From Colletes latitarsis (taxonomy: Eukaryota > Arthropoda > Insecta > Hymenoptera > Colletidae): DNA of 64,000 nt. The DNA lies in assembly GCF_051014445.1 (NCBI RefSeq), contig NW_027488368.1, positions 23,596,001-23,660,000 of the forward strand. Direction: 5' to 3'. Positions within the stretch are counted from its first letter, which is position 1; each line of letters starts with the position of its first letter. Both the position numbers and the translations under genes were made by a program. Below the pieces are notes generated by a model. That model saw nothing but the letters and a program-made list of their open reading frames with translations, made no database searches and was not told the origin of the DNA. Below, piece by piece: positions 11,969-26,047 of this stretch.

Positions 11969-13551
11969 ATGCGTTATCCTCTAAAATATTTATCAAGACC
12001 AGGTTTAATTGAATGTATCAGTGTGGTACCACATTACTACGTGAACCAAACCAGAAAAAACCCAGGATCCGTTCAACAAGTATGTGAAAAATGCGAAAGT
12101 ATGACACTGATGATGGCGAATCCCAGACCTATCTCAGACCTAACTTGCGTTATCCTCTAAAATATTGATCGAAACCAGGTTTAATTGACGGTTTCAGCGT
12201 GGTACCACATTACTACGTGATACAATCCTGAAACAGCCCAGGATCTAGCCATGAAGTATGAGAAATATGCGAAAGTATGAGCCTGATGAGGGCAAATCCT
12301 AGACCTAACCCAAACCTATCATGCGTTATCCTCTAAAATATTTATCAAGACCAGGTTTAATTGAATGTATCAGTGTGGTACCACATTACTACGTGAGCCA
12401 AACCAGAAAAAACCCAGGATCCGTTCAACAAGTATGTGAAAAATGCGAAAGTATGACACTGATGAGGGCAAATTCCAGACCTATCTCAGACCTAACTTGC
12501 GTTATCCTCTAAAATATTGATCGAAACCAGGTTTAATTGACGGTTTCAGCGTGGTACCACATTACTACGTGATACAATCCTGAAACAGCCCAGGATCTAG
12601 CCATGAAGTATGAGAAATATGCGAAAGTATGAGCCTGATGAGGGCAAATCCTAGACCTAACCCAGACCTAACATGCGTTATCCTCTAAAATATTTATCAA
12701 GACCAGGTTTAATTGAATGTTTCAGTGTGGTACCACATTACTACGTGATCCAAACCAGTAAAAACCCAGGATCTGTTCAACAAGTATGTGAAAAACGCGA
12801 AAGTATGAGCCTGATGAGGGCAAATTCCAGACCTATCCCAGACCTAACTTGCCTTATCCTCTAAAATATTGATCGAAACCAGGTTTAATTGACTGTTCCA
12901 GCGTGGTACCACATTACTACGTGATACAATCCAGAAGCAGCCCAGGATCTAGCCATGAAGTATGAGAAATATGCGAAAGTATGAGCCTTATGAGGGCAAA
13001 TCCTAGACCTAACCCAAACCTATCATGCGTTATCCTCTAAAATATTTATCAAGACCGGGTTTAATTGAATGTATCAGTGTGGTACCACATTACTACGTGA
13101 ACCAAACCAGAAAAAACCCAGGATCCGTTCAACAAGTATGTGAAAAATGCGAAAGTATGACACTGATGAGGGCAAATCCCAGACCTATCCCAGACCTAAC
13201 TAGCGTTGTCCTCTAAAATATTGGTGGAAACCAGGTTTCATTGTCTGTTTCAGTGTGGTACTACATTACTACGTGATGCAATACAGAAAAAACTCAGGAT
13301 CTGTTCAACAAGTATGTGAAAAACGCGAAAGTATGAGCCTGATGAGGCAAATCCTAGACCTAACCCAGACCTAACTTGCGTTATCCTCTAAAATAATGAT
13401 CGAAACCAGGTTTAATTGGCTGTTTCAGTGTGGTACCACATTACTACGTGATCCAATCCAGAAGCAGCCCAGGATCTATCCATGAAGTATGAGAAATATG
13501 CGAAAGTATGAGCCTGATGAGGGCAAATCCTAGACCTAACCCAAACCTATC
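11969..13551 (+). repeat. 10-mer HOR unit with one monomer deleted (9 monomers, 1,583 bp)
   Basis: The order is m1-m8 then m16; m9 is missing compared with the intact 10-mer at 16,368-18,127. The m8 monomer (13,201-13,375) is 175 bp. It carries the GATGAGGC signature of m9, yet keeps CTAACCCAG of m8, and is followed at once by the TTGCG start and AATAATG of m16. This is either a mosaic exchange between m8 and m9 or a clean monomer loss plus an independent loss of one G. The m16 here also has a private base, GGATCTATCC. Confidence 0.85.
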
Positions 13552-16367
13552 ATGCGTTATCCTCTAAAATATTTATCAAGACCAGGTTTAATTGAATGTA
13601 TCAGTGTGGTACCACATTACTACGTGAACCAAACCAGAAAAAACCCAGGATCCGTTCAACAAGTATGTGAAAAATGCGAAAGTATGACACTGATGATGGC
13701 GAATCCCAGACCTATCTCAGACCTAACTTGCGTTATCCTCTAAAATATTGATCGAAACCAGGTTTAATTGACGGTTTCAGCGTGGTACCACATTACTACG
13801 TGATACAATCCTGAAACAGCCCAGGATCTAGCCATGAAGTATGAGAAATATGCGAAAGTATGAGCCTGATGAGGGCAAATCCTAGACCTAACCCAAACCT
13901 ATCATGCGTTATCCTCTAAAATATTTATCAAGACCAGGTTTAATTGAATGTATCAGTGTGGTACCACATTACTACGTGAGCCAAACCAGAAAAAACCCAG
14001 GATCCGTTCAACAAGTATGTGAAAAATGCGAAAGTATGACACTGATGAGGGCAAATTCCAGACCTATCTCAGACCTAACTTGCGTTATCCTCTAAAATAT
14101 TGATCGAAACCAGGTTTAATTGACGGTTTCAGCGTGGTACCACATTACTACGTGATACAATCCTGAAACAGCCCAGGATCTAGCCATGAAGTATGAGAAA
14201 TATGCGAAAGTATGAGCCTGATGAGGGCAAATCCTAGACCTAACCCAGACCTAACATGCGTTATCCTCTAAAATATTTATCAAGACCAGGTTTAATTGAA
14301 TGTTTCAGTGTGGTACCACATTACTACGTGATCCAAACCAGTAAAAACCCAGGATCTGTTCAACAAGTATGTGAAAAACGCGAAAGTATGAGCCTGATGA
14401 GGGCAAATTCCAGACCTATCCCAGACCTAACTTGCCTTATCCTCTAAAATATTGATCGAAACCAGGTTTAATTGACTGTTCCAGCGTGGTACCACATTAC
14501 TACGTGATACAATCCAGAAGCAGCCCAGGATCTAGCCATGAAGTATGAGAAATATGCGAAAGTATGAGCCTTATGAGGGCAAATCCTAGACCTAACCCAA
14601 ACCTATCATGCGTTATCCTCTAAAATATTTATCAAGACCGGGTTTAATTGAATGTATCAGTGTGGTACCACATTACTACGTGAACCAAACCAGAAAAAAC
14701 CCAGGATCCGTTCAACAAGTATGTGAAAAATGCGAAAGTATGACACTGATGAGGGCAAATCCCAGACCTATCCCAGACCTAACTAGCGTTGTCCTCTAAA
14801 ATATTGGTGGAAACCAGGTTTCATTGTCTGTTTCAGTGTGGTACTACATTACTACGTGATGCAATACAGAAAAAACTCAGGATCTGTTCAACAAGTATGT
14901 GAAAAACGCGAAAGTATGAGCCTGATGAGGGCAAATCCTAGACCTAACCCAGACCTAACACGCGTTATCCTCTAAAATATTGATCGAAACCAGGTTTAAT
15001 GGACTGTTTCAGTGTGGTACCACACTACTACCTGATCCAAACCAGAAAAAAACCCAGGATCTGTTCAACAAGTATGTGAAAAACGCTAAAGTATGAGCCT
15101 GATGAGGCAAATCCTAGACCTATCCCAGACCTAACTTGCGTTATCCTCTAAAATATTGATCGAAACCAGGTTTAAGTGACTGTTTCAGTGTGGTACCACA
15201 TTACTACGTGATCCAATCCAGAAATAGCCCAGGATCTAGCCATGAAGTATGAGAAATATGCGAAAGTATGAGCCTGATGAGGGCAAATCCTAGACCTAAC
15301 CCAAACCTATCATGCGTTATCCTCTAAAATATTTATCAAGACCAGGTTTAATTGAATGTATCAGTGTGGTACCACATTACTACGTGAGCCAAACCAGAAA
15401 AAACCCAGGATCCGTTCAACAAGTATGTGAAAAATGCGAAAGTATGACACTGATGAGGGCAAATTCCAGACCTATCCCAGACCTAACTTGCCTTATCCTC
15501 TAAAATATTGATCGAAACCAGGTTTAATTGACTGTTCCAGCGTGGTAACACATTACTACGTGATACAATCCAGAAGCAGCCCAGGATCTAGCCATGAAGT
15601 ATGAGAAATATGCGAAAGTATGAGCCTTATGAGGGCAAATCCTAGACCTAACCCAAACCTATCATGCGTTATCCTCTAAAATATTCATCAAGACCGGGTT
15701 TAATTGAATGTATCAGTGTGGTACCACATTACTACGTGAACCAAACCAGAAAAAACCCAGGATCCGTTCAACAAGTATGTGAAAAATGCGAAAGTATGAC
15801 ACTGATGAGGGCAAATCCCAGACCTATCCCAGACCTAACTAGCGTTGTCCTCTAAAATATTGGTGGAAACCAGGTTTCATTGTCTGTTTCAGTGTGGTAC
15901 TACATTACTACGTGATGCAATACAGAAAAAACTCAGGATCTGTTCAACAAGTATGTGAAAAACGCGAAAGTATGAGCCTGATGAGGGCAAATCCTAGACC
16001 TAACCCAGACCTAACACGCGTTATCCTCTAAAATATTGATCGAAACCAGGTTTAATGGACTGTTTCAGTGTGGTACCACACTACTACCTGATCCAAACCA
16101 GAAAAAAACCCAGGATCTGTTCAACAAGTATGTGAAAAACGCTAAAGTATGAGCCTGATGAGGCAAATCCTAGACCTATCCCAGACCTAACTTGCGTTAT
16201 CCTCTAAAATAATGATCGAAACCAGGTTTAATTGGCTGTTTCAGTGTGGTACCACATTACTACGTGATCCAATCCAGAAGCAGCCCAGGATCTAGCCATG
16301 AAGTATGAGAAATATGCGAAAGTATGAGCCTGATGAGGGCAAATCCTAGACCTAACCCAAACCTATC
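13552..16367 (+). repeat. 16-mer HOR unit, copy 2
   Basis: Same m1-m16 order as 9,153-11,968, 2,816 bp long, starting with the m1 marker CTGATGATGGCG. m12 again has GGTAACAC and m13 again has TATTCATCAAG (15,664). Unlike the first copy, m13 reads GTTCAACAAG rather than GTTCATCAAG. By eye it is otherwise nearly identical to the reference copy. Confidence 0.88.
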
Positions 16368-18127
16368 ATGCGTTATCCTCTAAAATATTTATCAAGACCA
16401 GGTTTAATTGAATGTATCAGTGTGGTACCACATTACTACGTGAACCAAACCAGAAAAAACCCAGGATCCGTTCAACAAGTATGTGAAAAATGCGAAAGTA
16501 TGACACTGATGATGGCGAATCCCAGACCTATCTCAGACCTAACTTGCGTTATCCTCTAAAATATTGATCGAAACCAGGTTTAATTGACGGTTTCAGCGTG
16601 GTACCACATTACTACGTGATACAATCCTGAAACAGCCCAGGATCTAGCCATGAAGTATGAGAAATATGCGAAAGTATGAGCCTGATGAGGGCAAATCCTA
16701 GACCTAACCCAAACCTATCATGCGTTATCCTCTAAAATATTTATCAAGACCAGGTTTAATTGAATGTATCAGTGTGGTACCACATTACTACGTGAGCCAA
16801 ACCAGAAAAAACCCAGGATCCGTTCAACAAGTATGTGAAAAATGCGAAAGTATGACACTGATGAGGGCAAATTCCAGACCTATCTCAGACCTAACTTGCG
16901 TTATCCTCTAAAATATTGATCGAAACCAGGTTTAATTGACGGTTTCAGCGTGGTACCACATTACTACGTGATACAATCCTGAAACAGCCCAGGATCTAGC
17001 CATGAAGTATGAGAAATATGCGAAAGTATGAGCCTGATGAGGGCAAATCCTAGACCTAACCCAGACCTAACATGCGTTATCCTCTAAAATATTTATCAAG
17101 ACCAGGTTTAATTGAATGTTTCAGTGTGGTACCACATTACTACGTGATCCAAACCAGTAAAAACCCAGGATCTGTTCAACAAGTATGTGAAAAACGCGAA
17201 AGTATGAGCCTGATGAGGGCAAATTCCAGACCTATCCCAGACCTAACTTGCCTTATCCTCTAAAATATTGATCGAAACCAGGTTTAATTGACTGTTCCAG
17301 CGTGGTACCACATTACTACGTGATACAATCCAGAAGCAGCCCAGGATCTAGCCATGAAGTATGAGAAATATGCGAAAGTATGAGCCTTATGAGGGCAAAT
17401 CCTAGACCTAACCCAAACCTATCATGCGTTATCCTCTAAAATATTTATCAAGACCGGGTTTAATTGAATGTATCAGTGTGGTACCACATTACTACGTGAA
17501 CCAAACCAGAAAAAACCCAGGATCCGTTCAACAAGTATGTGAAAAATGCGAAAGTATGACACTGATGAGGGCAAATCCCAGACCTATCCCAGACCTAACT
17601 AGCGTTGTCCTCTAAAATATTGGTGGAAACCAGGTTTCATTGTCTGTTTCAGTGTGGTACTACATTACTACGTGATGCAATACAGAAAAAACTCAGGATC
17701 TGTTCAACAAGTATGTGAAAAACGCGAAAGTATGAGCCTGATGAGGGCAAATCCTAGACCTAACCCAGACCTAACACGCGTTATCCTCTAAAATATTGAT
17801 CGAAACCAGGTTTAATGGACTGTTTCAGTGTGGTACCACACTACTACCTGATCCAAACCAGAAAAAAACCCAGGATCTGTTCAACAAGTATGTGAAAAAC
17901 GCTAAAGTATGAGCCTGATGAGGCAAATCCTAGACCTATCCCAGACCTAACTTGCGTTATCCTCTAAAATAATGATCGAAACCAGGTTTAATTGGCTGTT
18001 TCAGTGTGGTACCACATTACTACGTGATCCAATCCAGAAGCAGCCCAGGATCTAGCCATGAAGTATGAGAAATATGCGAAAGTATGAGCCTGATGAGGGC
18101 AAATCCTAGACCTAACCCAAACCTATC
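16368..18127 (+). repeat. Intact 10-mer HOR unit (1,760 bp)
   Basis: The order is m1-m9 followed directly by m16 (AATAATGATCG at 17,952), then the next m1 at 18,128. It equals the 16-mer without m10-m15. Together with the preceding or following 16-mer it makes a 26-monomer, 4,576-bp super-period. The same 4,576-bp offset separates 1 from 4,577 and 16,368 from 20,944. Confidence 0.88.
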
Positions 18128-20943
18128 ATGCGTTATCCTCTAAAATATTTATCAAGACCAGGTTTAATTGAATGTATCAGTGTGGTACCACATTACTACG
18201 TGAACCAAACCAGAAAAAACCCAGGATCCGTTCAACAAGTATGTGAAAAATGCGAAAGTATGACACTGATGATGGCGAATCCCAGACCTATCTCAGACCT
18301 AACTTGCGTTATCCTCTAAAATATTGATCGAAACCAGGTTTAATTGACGGTTTCAGCGTGGTACCACATTACTACGTGATACAATCCTGAAACAGCCCAG
18401 GATCTAGCCATGAAGTATGAGAAATATGCGAAAGTATGAGCCTGATGAGGGCAAATCCTAGACCTAACCCAAACCTATCATGCGTTATCCTCTAAAATAT
18501 TTATCAAGACCAGGTTTAATTGAATGTATCAGTGTGGTACCACATTACTACGTGAGCCAAACCAGAAAAAACCCAGGATCCGTTCAACAAGTATGTGAAA
18601 AATGCGAAAGTATGACACTGATGAGGGCAAATTCCAGACCTATCTCAGACCTAACTTGCGTTATCCTCTAAAATATTGATCGAAACCAGGTTTAATTGAC
18701 GGTTTCAGCGTGGTACCACATTACTACGTGATACAATCCTGAAACAGCCCAGGATCTAGCCATGAAGTATGAGAAATATGCGAAAGTATGAGCCTGATGA
18801 GGGCAAATCCTAGACCTAACCCAGACCTAACATGCGTTATCCTCTAAAATATTTATCAAGACCAGGTTTAATTGAATGTTTCAGTGTGGTACCACATTAC
18901 TACGTGATCCAAACCAGTAAAAACCCAGGATCTGTTCAACAAGTATGTGAAAAACGCGAAAGTATGAGCCTGATGAGGGCAAATTCCAGACCTATCCCAG
19001 ACCTAACTTGCCTTATCCTCTAAAATATTGATCGAAACCAGGTTTAATTGACTGTTCCAGCGTGGTACCACATTACTACGTGATACAATCCAGAAGCAGC
19101 CCAGGATCTAGCCATGAAGTATGAGAAATATGCGAAAGTATGAGCCTTATGAGGGCAAATCCTAGACCTAACCCAAACCTATCATGCGTTATCCTCTAAA
19201 ATATTTATCAAGACCGGGTTTAATTGAATGTATCAGTGTGGTACCACATTACTACGTGAACCAAACCAGAAAAAACCCAGGATCCGTTCAACAAGTATGT
19301 GAAAAATGCGAAAGTATGACACTGATGAGGGCAAATCCCAGACCTATCCCAGACCTAACTAGCGTTGTCCTCTAAAATATTGGTGGAAACCAGGTTTCAT
19401 TGTCTGTTTCAGTGTGGTACTACATTACTACGTGATGCAATACAGAAAAAACTCAGGATCTGTTCAACAAGTATGTGAAAAACGCGAAAGTATGAGCCTG
19501 ATGAGGGCAAATCCTAGACCTAACCCAGACCTAACACGCGTTATCCTCTAAAATATTGATCGAAACCAGGTTTAATGGACTGTTTCAGTGTGGTACCACA
19601 CTACTACCTGATCCAAACCAGAAAAAAACCCAGGATCTGTTCAACAAGTATGTGAAAAACGCTAAAGTATGAGCCTGATGAGGCAAATCCTAGACCTATC
19701 CCAGACCTAACTTGCGTTATCCTCTAAAATATTGATCGAAACCAGGTTTAAGTGACTGTTTCAGTGTGGTACCACATTACTACGTGATCCAATCCAGAAA
19801 TAGCCCAGGATCTAGCCATGAAGTATGAGAAATATGCGAAAGTATGAGCCTGATGAGGGCAAATCCTAGACCTAACCCAAACCTATCATGCGTTATCCTC
19901 TAAAATATTTATCAAGACCAGGTTTAATTGAATGTATCAGTGTGGTACCACATTACTACGTGAGCCAAACCAGAAAAAACCCAGGATCCGTTCAACAAGT
20001 ATGTGAAAAATGCGAAAGTATGACACTGATGAGGGCAAATTCCAGACCTATCCCAGACCTAACTTGCCTTATCCTCTAAAATATTGATCGAAACCAGGTT
20101 TAATTGACTGTTCCAGCGTGGTAACACATTACTACGTGATACAATCCAGAAGCAGCCCAGGATCTAGCCATGAAGTATGAGAAATATGCGAAAGTATGAG
20201 CCTTATGAGGGCAAATCCTAGACCTAACCCAAACCTATCATGCGTTATCCTCTAAAATATTCATCAAGACCGGGTTTAATTGAATGTATCAGTGTGGTAC
20301 CACATTACTACGTGAACCAAACCAGAAAAAACCCAGGATCCGTTCAACAAGTATGTGAAAAATGCGAAAGTATGACACTGATGAGGGCAAATCCCAGACC
20401 TATCCCAGACCTAACTAGCGTTGTCCTCTAAAATATTGGTGGAAACCAGGTTTCATTGTCTGTTTCAGTGTGGTACTACATTACTACGTGATGCAATACA
20501 GAAAAAACTCAGGATCTGTTCAACAAGTATGTGAAAAACGCGAAAGTATGAGCCTGATGAGGGCAAATCCTAGACCTAACCCAGACCTAACACGCGTTAT
20601 CCTCTAAAATATTGATCGAAACCAGGTTTAATGGACTGTTTCAGTGTGGTACCACACTACTACCTGATCCAAACCAGAAAAAAACCCAGGATCTGTTCAA
20701 CAAGTATGTGAAAAACGCTAAAGTATGAGCCTGATGAGGCAAATCCTAGACCTATCCCAGACCTAACTTGCGTTATCCTCTAAAATAATGATCGAAACCA
20801 GGTTTAATTGGCTGTTTCAGTGTGGTACCACATTACTACGTGATCCAATCCAGAAGCAGCCCAGGATCTAGCCATGAAGTATGAGAAATATGCGAAAGTA
20901 TGAGCCTGATGAGGGCAAATCCTAGACCTAACCCAAACCTATC
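18128..20943 (+). repeat. 16-mer HOR unit, copy 3
   Basis: Same m1-m16 order, 2,816 bp, with m12 GGTAACAC near 20,121 and m13 TATTCATCAAG at 20,240. It follows the 10-mer at 16,368 and precedes another m1 at 20,944. Confidence 0.88.
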
Positions 20944-23759
20944 ATGCGTTATCCTCTAAAATATTTATCAAGACCAGGTTTAATTGAATGTATCAGTGTG
21001 GTACCACATTACTACGTGAACCAAACCAGAAAAAACCCAGGATCCGTTCAACAAGTATGTGAAAAATGCGAAAGTATGACACTGATGATGGCGAATCCCA
21101 GACCTATCTCAGACCTAACTTGCGTTATCCTCTAAAATATTGATCGAAACCAGGTTTAATTGACGGTTTCAGCGTGGTACCACATTACTACGTGATACAA
21201 TCCTGAAACAGCCCAGGATCTAGCCATGAAGTATGAGAAATATGCGAAAGTATGAGCCTGATGAGGGCAAATCCTAGACCTAACCCAAACCTATCATGCG
21301 TTATCCTCTAAAATATTTATCAAGACCAGGTTTAATTGAATGTATCAGTGTGGTACCACATTACTACGTGAGCCAAACCAGAAAAAACCCAGGATCCGTT
21401 CAACAAGTATGTGAAAAATGCGAAAGTATGACACTGATGAGGGCAAATTCCAGACCTATCTCAGACCTAACTTGCGTTATCCTCTAAAATATTGATCGAA
21501 ACCAGGTTTAATTGACGGTTTCAGCGTGGTACCACATTACTACGTGATACAATCCTGAAACAGCCCAGGATCTAGCCATGAAGTATGAGAAATATGCGAA
21601 AGTATGAGCCTGATGAGGGCAAATCCTAGACCTAACCCAGACCTAACATGCGTTATCCTCTAAAATATTTATCAAGACCAGGTTTAATTGAATGTTTCAG
21701 TGTGGTACCACATTACTACGTGATCCAAACCAGTAAAAACCCAGGATCTGTTCAACAAGTATGTGAAAAACGCGAAAGTATGAGCCTGATGAGGGCAAAT
21801 TCCAGACCTATCCCAGACCTAACTTGCCTTATCCTCTAAAATATTGATCGTAACCAGGTTTAATTGACTGTTCCAGCGTGGTACCACATTACTACGTGAT
21901 ACAATCCAGAAGCAGCCCAGGATCTAGCCATGAAGTATGAGAAATATGCGAAAGTATGAGCCTTATGAGGGCAAATCCTAGACCTAACCCAAACCTATCA
22001 TGCGTTATCCTCTAAAATATTTATCAAGACCGGGTTTAATTGAATGTATCAGTGTGGTACCACATTACTACGTGAACCAAACCAGAAAAAACCCAGGATC
22101 CGTTCAACAAGTATGTGAAAAATGCGAAAGTATGACACTGATGAGGGCAAATCCCAGACCTATCCCAGACCTAACTAGCGTTGTCCTCTAAAATATTGGT
22201 GGAAACCAGGTTTCATTGTCTGTTTCAGTGTGGTACTACATTACTACGTGATGCAATACAGAAAAAACTCAGGATCTGTTCAACAAGTATGTGAAAAACG
22301 CGAAAGTATGAGCCTGATGAGGGCAAATCCTAGACCTAACCCAGACCTAACACGCGTTATCCTCTAAAATATTGATCGAAACCAGGTTTAATGGACTGTT
22401 TCAGTGTGGTACCACACTACTACCTGATCCAAACCAGAAAAAAACCCAGGATCTGTTCAACAAGTATGTGAAAAACGCTAAAGTATGAGCCTGATGAGGC
22501 AAATCCTAGACCTATCCCAGACCTAACTTGCGTTATCCTCTAAAATATTGATCGAAACCAGGTTTAAGTGACTGTTTCAGTGTGGTACCACATTACTACG
22601 TGATCCAATCCAGAAATAGCCCAGGATCTAGCCATGAAGTATGAGAAATATGCGAAAGTATGAGCTTGATGAGGGCAAATCCTAGACCTAACCCAAACCT
22701 ACCATGCGTTATCCTCTAAAATATTTATCAAGACCAGGTTTAATTGAATGTATCAGTGTGGTACCACATTACTACGTGAGCCAAACCAGAAAAAACCCAG
22801 GATCCGTTCAACAAGTATGTGAAAAATGCGAAAGTATGACACTGATGAGGGCAAATTCCAGACCTATCCCAGACCTAACTTGCCTTATCCTCTAAAATAT
22901 TGATCGAAACCAGGTTTAATTGACTGTTCCAGCGTGGTACCACATTACTACGTGATACAATCCAGAAGCAGCCCAGGATCTAGCCATGAAGTATGAGAAA
23001 TATGCGAAAGTATGAGCCTTATGAGGGCAAATCCTAGACCTAACCCAAACCTATCATGCGTTATCCTCTAAAATATTTATCAAGACCGGGTTTAATTGAA
23101 TGTATCAGTGTGGTACCACATTACTACGTGAACCAAACCAGAAAAAACCCAGGATCCGTTCAGCAAGTATGTGAAAAATGCGAAAGTATGACACTGATGA
23201 GGGCAAATCCCAGACCTATCCCAGACCTAACTAGCGTTGTCCTCTAAAATATTGGTGGAAACCAGGTTTCATTGTCTGTTTCAGTGTGGTACTACATTAC
23301 TACGTGATGCAATACAGAAAAAACTCAGGATCTGTTCAACAAGTATGTGAAAAACGCGAAAGTATGAGCCTGATGAGGGCAAATCCTAGACCTAACCCAG
23401 ACCTAACACGCGTTATCCTCTAAAATATTGATCGAAACCAGGTTTAATGGACTGTTTCAGTGTGGTACCACACTACTACCTGATCCAAACCAGAAAAAAA
23501 CCCAGGATCTGTTCAACAAGTATGTGAAAAACGCTAAAGTATGAGCCTGATGAGGCAAATCCTAGACCTATCCCAGACCTAACTTGCGTTATCCTCTAAA
23601 ATATTGATCGAAACCAGGTTTAAGTGACTGTTTCAGTGTGGTACCACATTACTACGTGATCCAATCCAGAAATAGCCCAGGATCTAGCCATGAAGTATGA
23701 GAAATATGCGAAAGTATGAGCCTGATGAGGGCAAATTCTAGACCTAACCCAAACCTATC
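20944..23759 (+). repeat. 16-mer HOR unit, variant copy
   Basis: m1-m11 follow the canonical order. m12 here has the intact GGTACCAC, and the m13 slot (23,056) holds an m7-type monomer (TATTTATCAAG with ACCGGG). After m14 and m15 the last slot (23,584) is an m10-type unit (TTTAAGTGAC) instead of m16. So positions 12-16 were rebuilt from m6/m7 and m10 relatives. Private bases include GATCGTAACC near 21,850, ACCATGCG at the 22,704 start and GTTCAGCAAG near 23,163. Confidence 0.85.
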
Positions 23760-26047
23760 ATGCGTTATCCTCTAAAATATTTATCAAGACCAGGTTTAAT
23801 TGAATGTATCAGTGTGGTACCACATTACTACGTGAGCCAAACCAGAAAAAACCCAGGATCCGTTCAACAAGTATGTGAAAAATGCGAAAGTATGACACTG
23901 ATGAGGGCAAATTCCAGACCTATCTCAGACCTAACTTGCGTTATCCTCTAAAATATTGATCGAAACCAGGTTTAATTGACGGTTTCAGCGTGGTACCACA
24001 TTACTACGTGATACAATCCTGAAACAGCCCAGGATCTAGCCATGAAGTATGAGAAATATGCGAAAGTATGAGCCTGATGAGGGCAAATCCTAGACCTAAC
24101 CCAGACCTAACATGCGTTATCCTCTAAAATATTTATCAAGACCAGGTTTAATTGAATGTTTCAGTGTGGTACCACATTACTACGTGATCCAAACCAGTAA
24201 AAACCCAGGATCTGTTCAACAAGTATGTGAAAAACGCGAAAGTATGAGCCTGATGAGGGCAAATTCCAGACCTATCCCAGACCTAACTTGCCTTATCCTC
24301 TAAAATATTGATCGAAACCAGGTTTAATTGACTGTTCCAGCGTGGTACCACATTACTACGTGATACAATCCAGAAGCAGCCCAGGATCTAGCCATGAAGT
24401 ATGAGAAATATGCGAAAGTATGAGCCTTATGAGGGCAAATCCTAGACCTAACCCAAACCTATCATGCGTTATCCTCTAAAATATTTATCAAGACCGGGTT
24501 TAATTGAATGTATCAGTGTGGTACCACATTACTACGTGAACCAAACCAGAAAAAACCCAGGATCCGTTCAACAAGTATGTGAAAAATGCGAAAGTATGAC
24601 ACTGATGAGGGCAAATCCCAGACCTATCCCAGACCTAACTAGCGTTGTCCTCTAAAATATTGGTGGAAACCAGGTTTCATTGTCTGTTTCAGTGTGGTAC
24701 TACATTACTACGTGATGCAATACAGAAAAAACTCAGGATCTGTTCAACAAGTATGTGAAAAACGCGAAAGTATGAGCCTGATGAGGGCAAATCCTAGACC
24801 TAACCCAGACCTAACACGCGTTATCCTCTAAAATATTGATCGAAACCAGGTTTAATGGACTGTTTCAGTGTGGTACCACACTACTACCTGATCCAAACCA
24901 GAAAAAAACCCAGGATCTGTTCAACAAGTATGTGAAAAACGCTAAAGTATGAGCCTGATGAGGCAAATCCTAGACCTATCCCAGACCTAACTTGCGTTAT
25001 CCTCTAAAATATTGATCGAAACCAGGTTTAAGTGACTGTTTCAGTGTGGTACCACATTACTACGTGATCCAATCCAGAAATAGCCCAGGATCTAGCCATG
25101 AAGTATGAGAAATATGCGAAAGTATGAGCCTGATGAGGGCAAATCCTAGACCTAACCCAAACCTATCATGCGTTATCCTCTAAAATATTTATCAAGACCA
25201 GGTTTAATTGAATGTATCAGTGTGGTACCACATTACTACGTGAGCCAAACCAGAAAAAACCCAGGATCCGTTCAACAAGTATGTGAAAAATGCGAAAGTA
25301 TGACACTGATGAGGGCAAATTCCAGACCTATCCCAGACCTAACTTGCCTTATCCTCTAAAATATTGATCGAAACCAGGTTTAATTGACTGTTCCAGCGTG
25401 GTACCACATTACTACGTGATACAATCCAGAAGCAGCCCAGGATCTAGCCATGAAGTATGAGAAATATGCGAAAGTACGAGCCTTATGAGGGCAAATCCTA
25501 GACCTAACCCAAACCTATCATGCGTTATCCTCTAAAATATTTATCAAGACCGGGTTTAATTGAATGTATCAGTGTGGTACCACATTACTACGTGAACCAA
25601 ACCAGAAAAAACCCAGGATCCGTTCAACAAGTATGTGAAAAATGCGAAAGTATGACACTGATGAGGGCAAATCCCAGACCTATCCCAGACCTAACTAGCG
25701 TTGTCCTCTAAAATATTGGTGGAAACCAGGTTTCATTGTCTGTTTCAGTGTGGTACTACATTACTACGTGATGCAATACAGAAAAAACTCAGGATCTGTT
25801 CAACAAGTATGTGAAAAACGCGAAAGTATGAGCCTGATGAGGGCAAATCCTAGACCTAACCCAGACCTAACACGCGTTATCCTCTAAAATATTGATCGAA
25901 ACCAGGTTTAATGGACTGTTTCAGTGTGGTACCACACTACTACCTGATCCAAACCAGAAAAAAACCCAGGATCTGTTCAACAAGTATGTGAAAAACGCTA
26001 AAGTATGAGCCTGATGAGGCAAATCCTAGACCTATCCCAGACCTAAC
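23760..26047 (+). repeat. 13-monomer HOR segment lacking m1, m2 and m16 (2,288 bp)
   Basis: It begins at m3 (23,760, TGAGCCAAACC) and runs m4, m5, m6, m7, m8, m9, m10, m11, an m12-like unit, an m7-like unit (25,520), m14 and m15. The P block then begins at 26,048. The join m10 to m3 at 23,760 recurs at 5,633-5,809, and both m10 copies there end in AAATTCTAGACC. That shared base indicates the same rearrangement inherited by both sites. A private base is AAAGTACGAGCC near 25,477. Confidence 0.83.
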
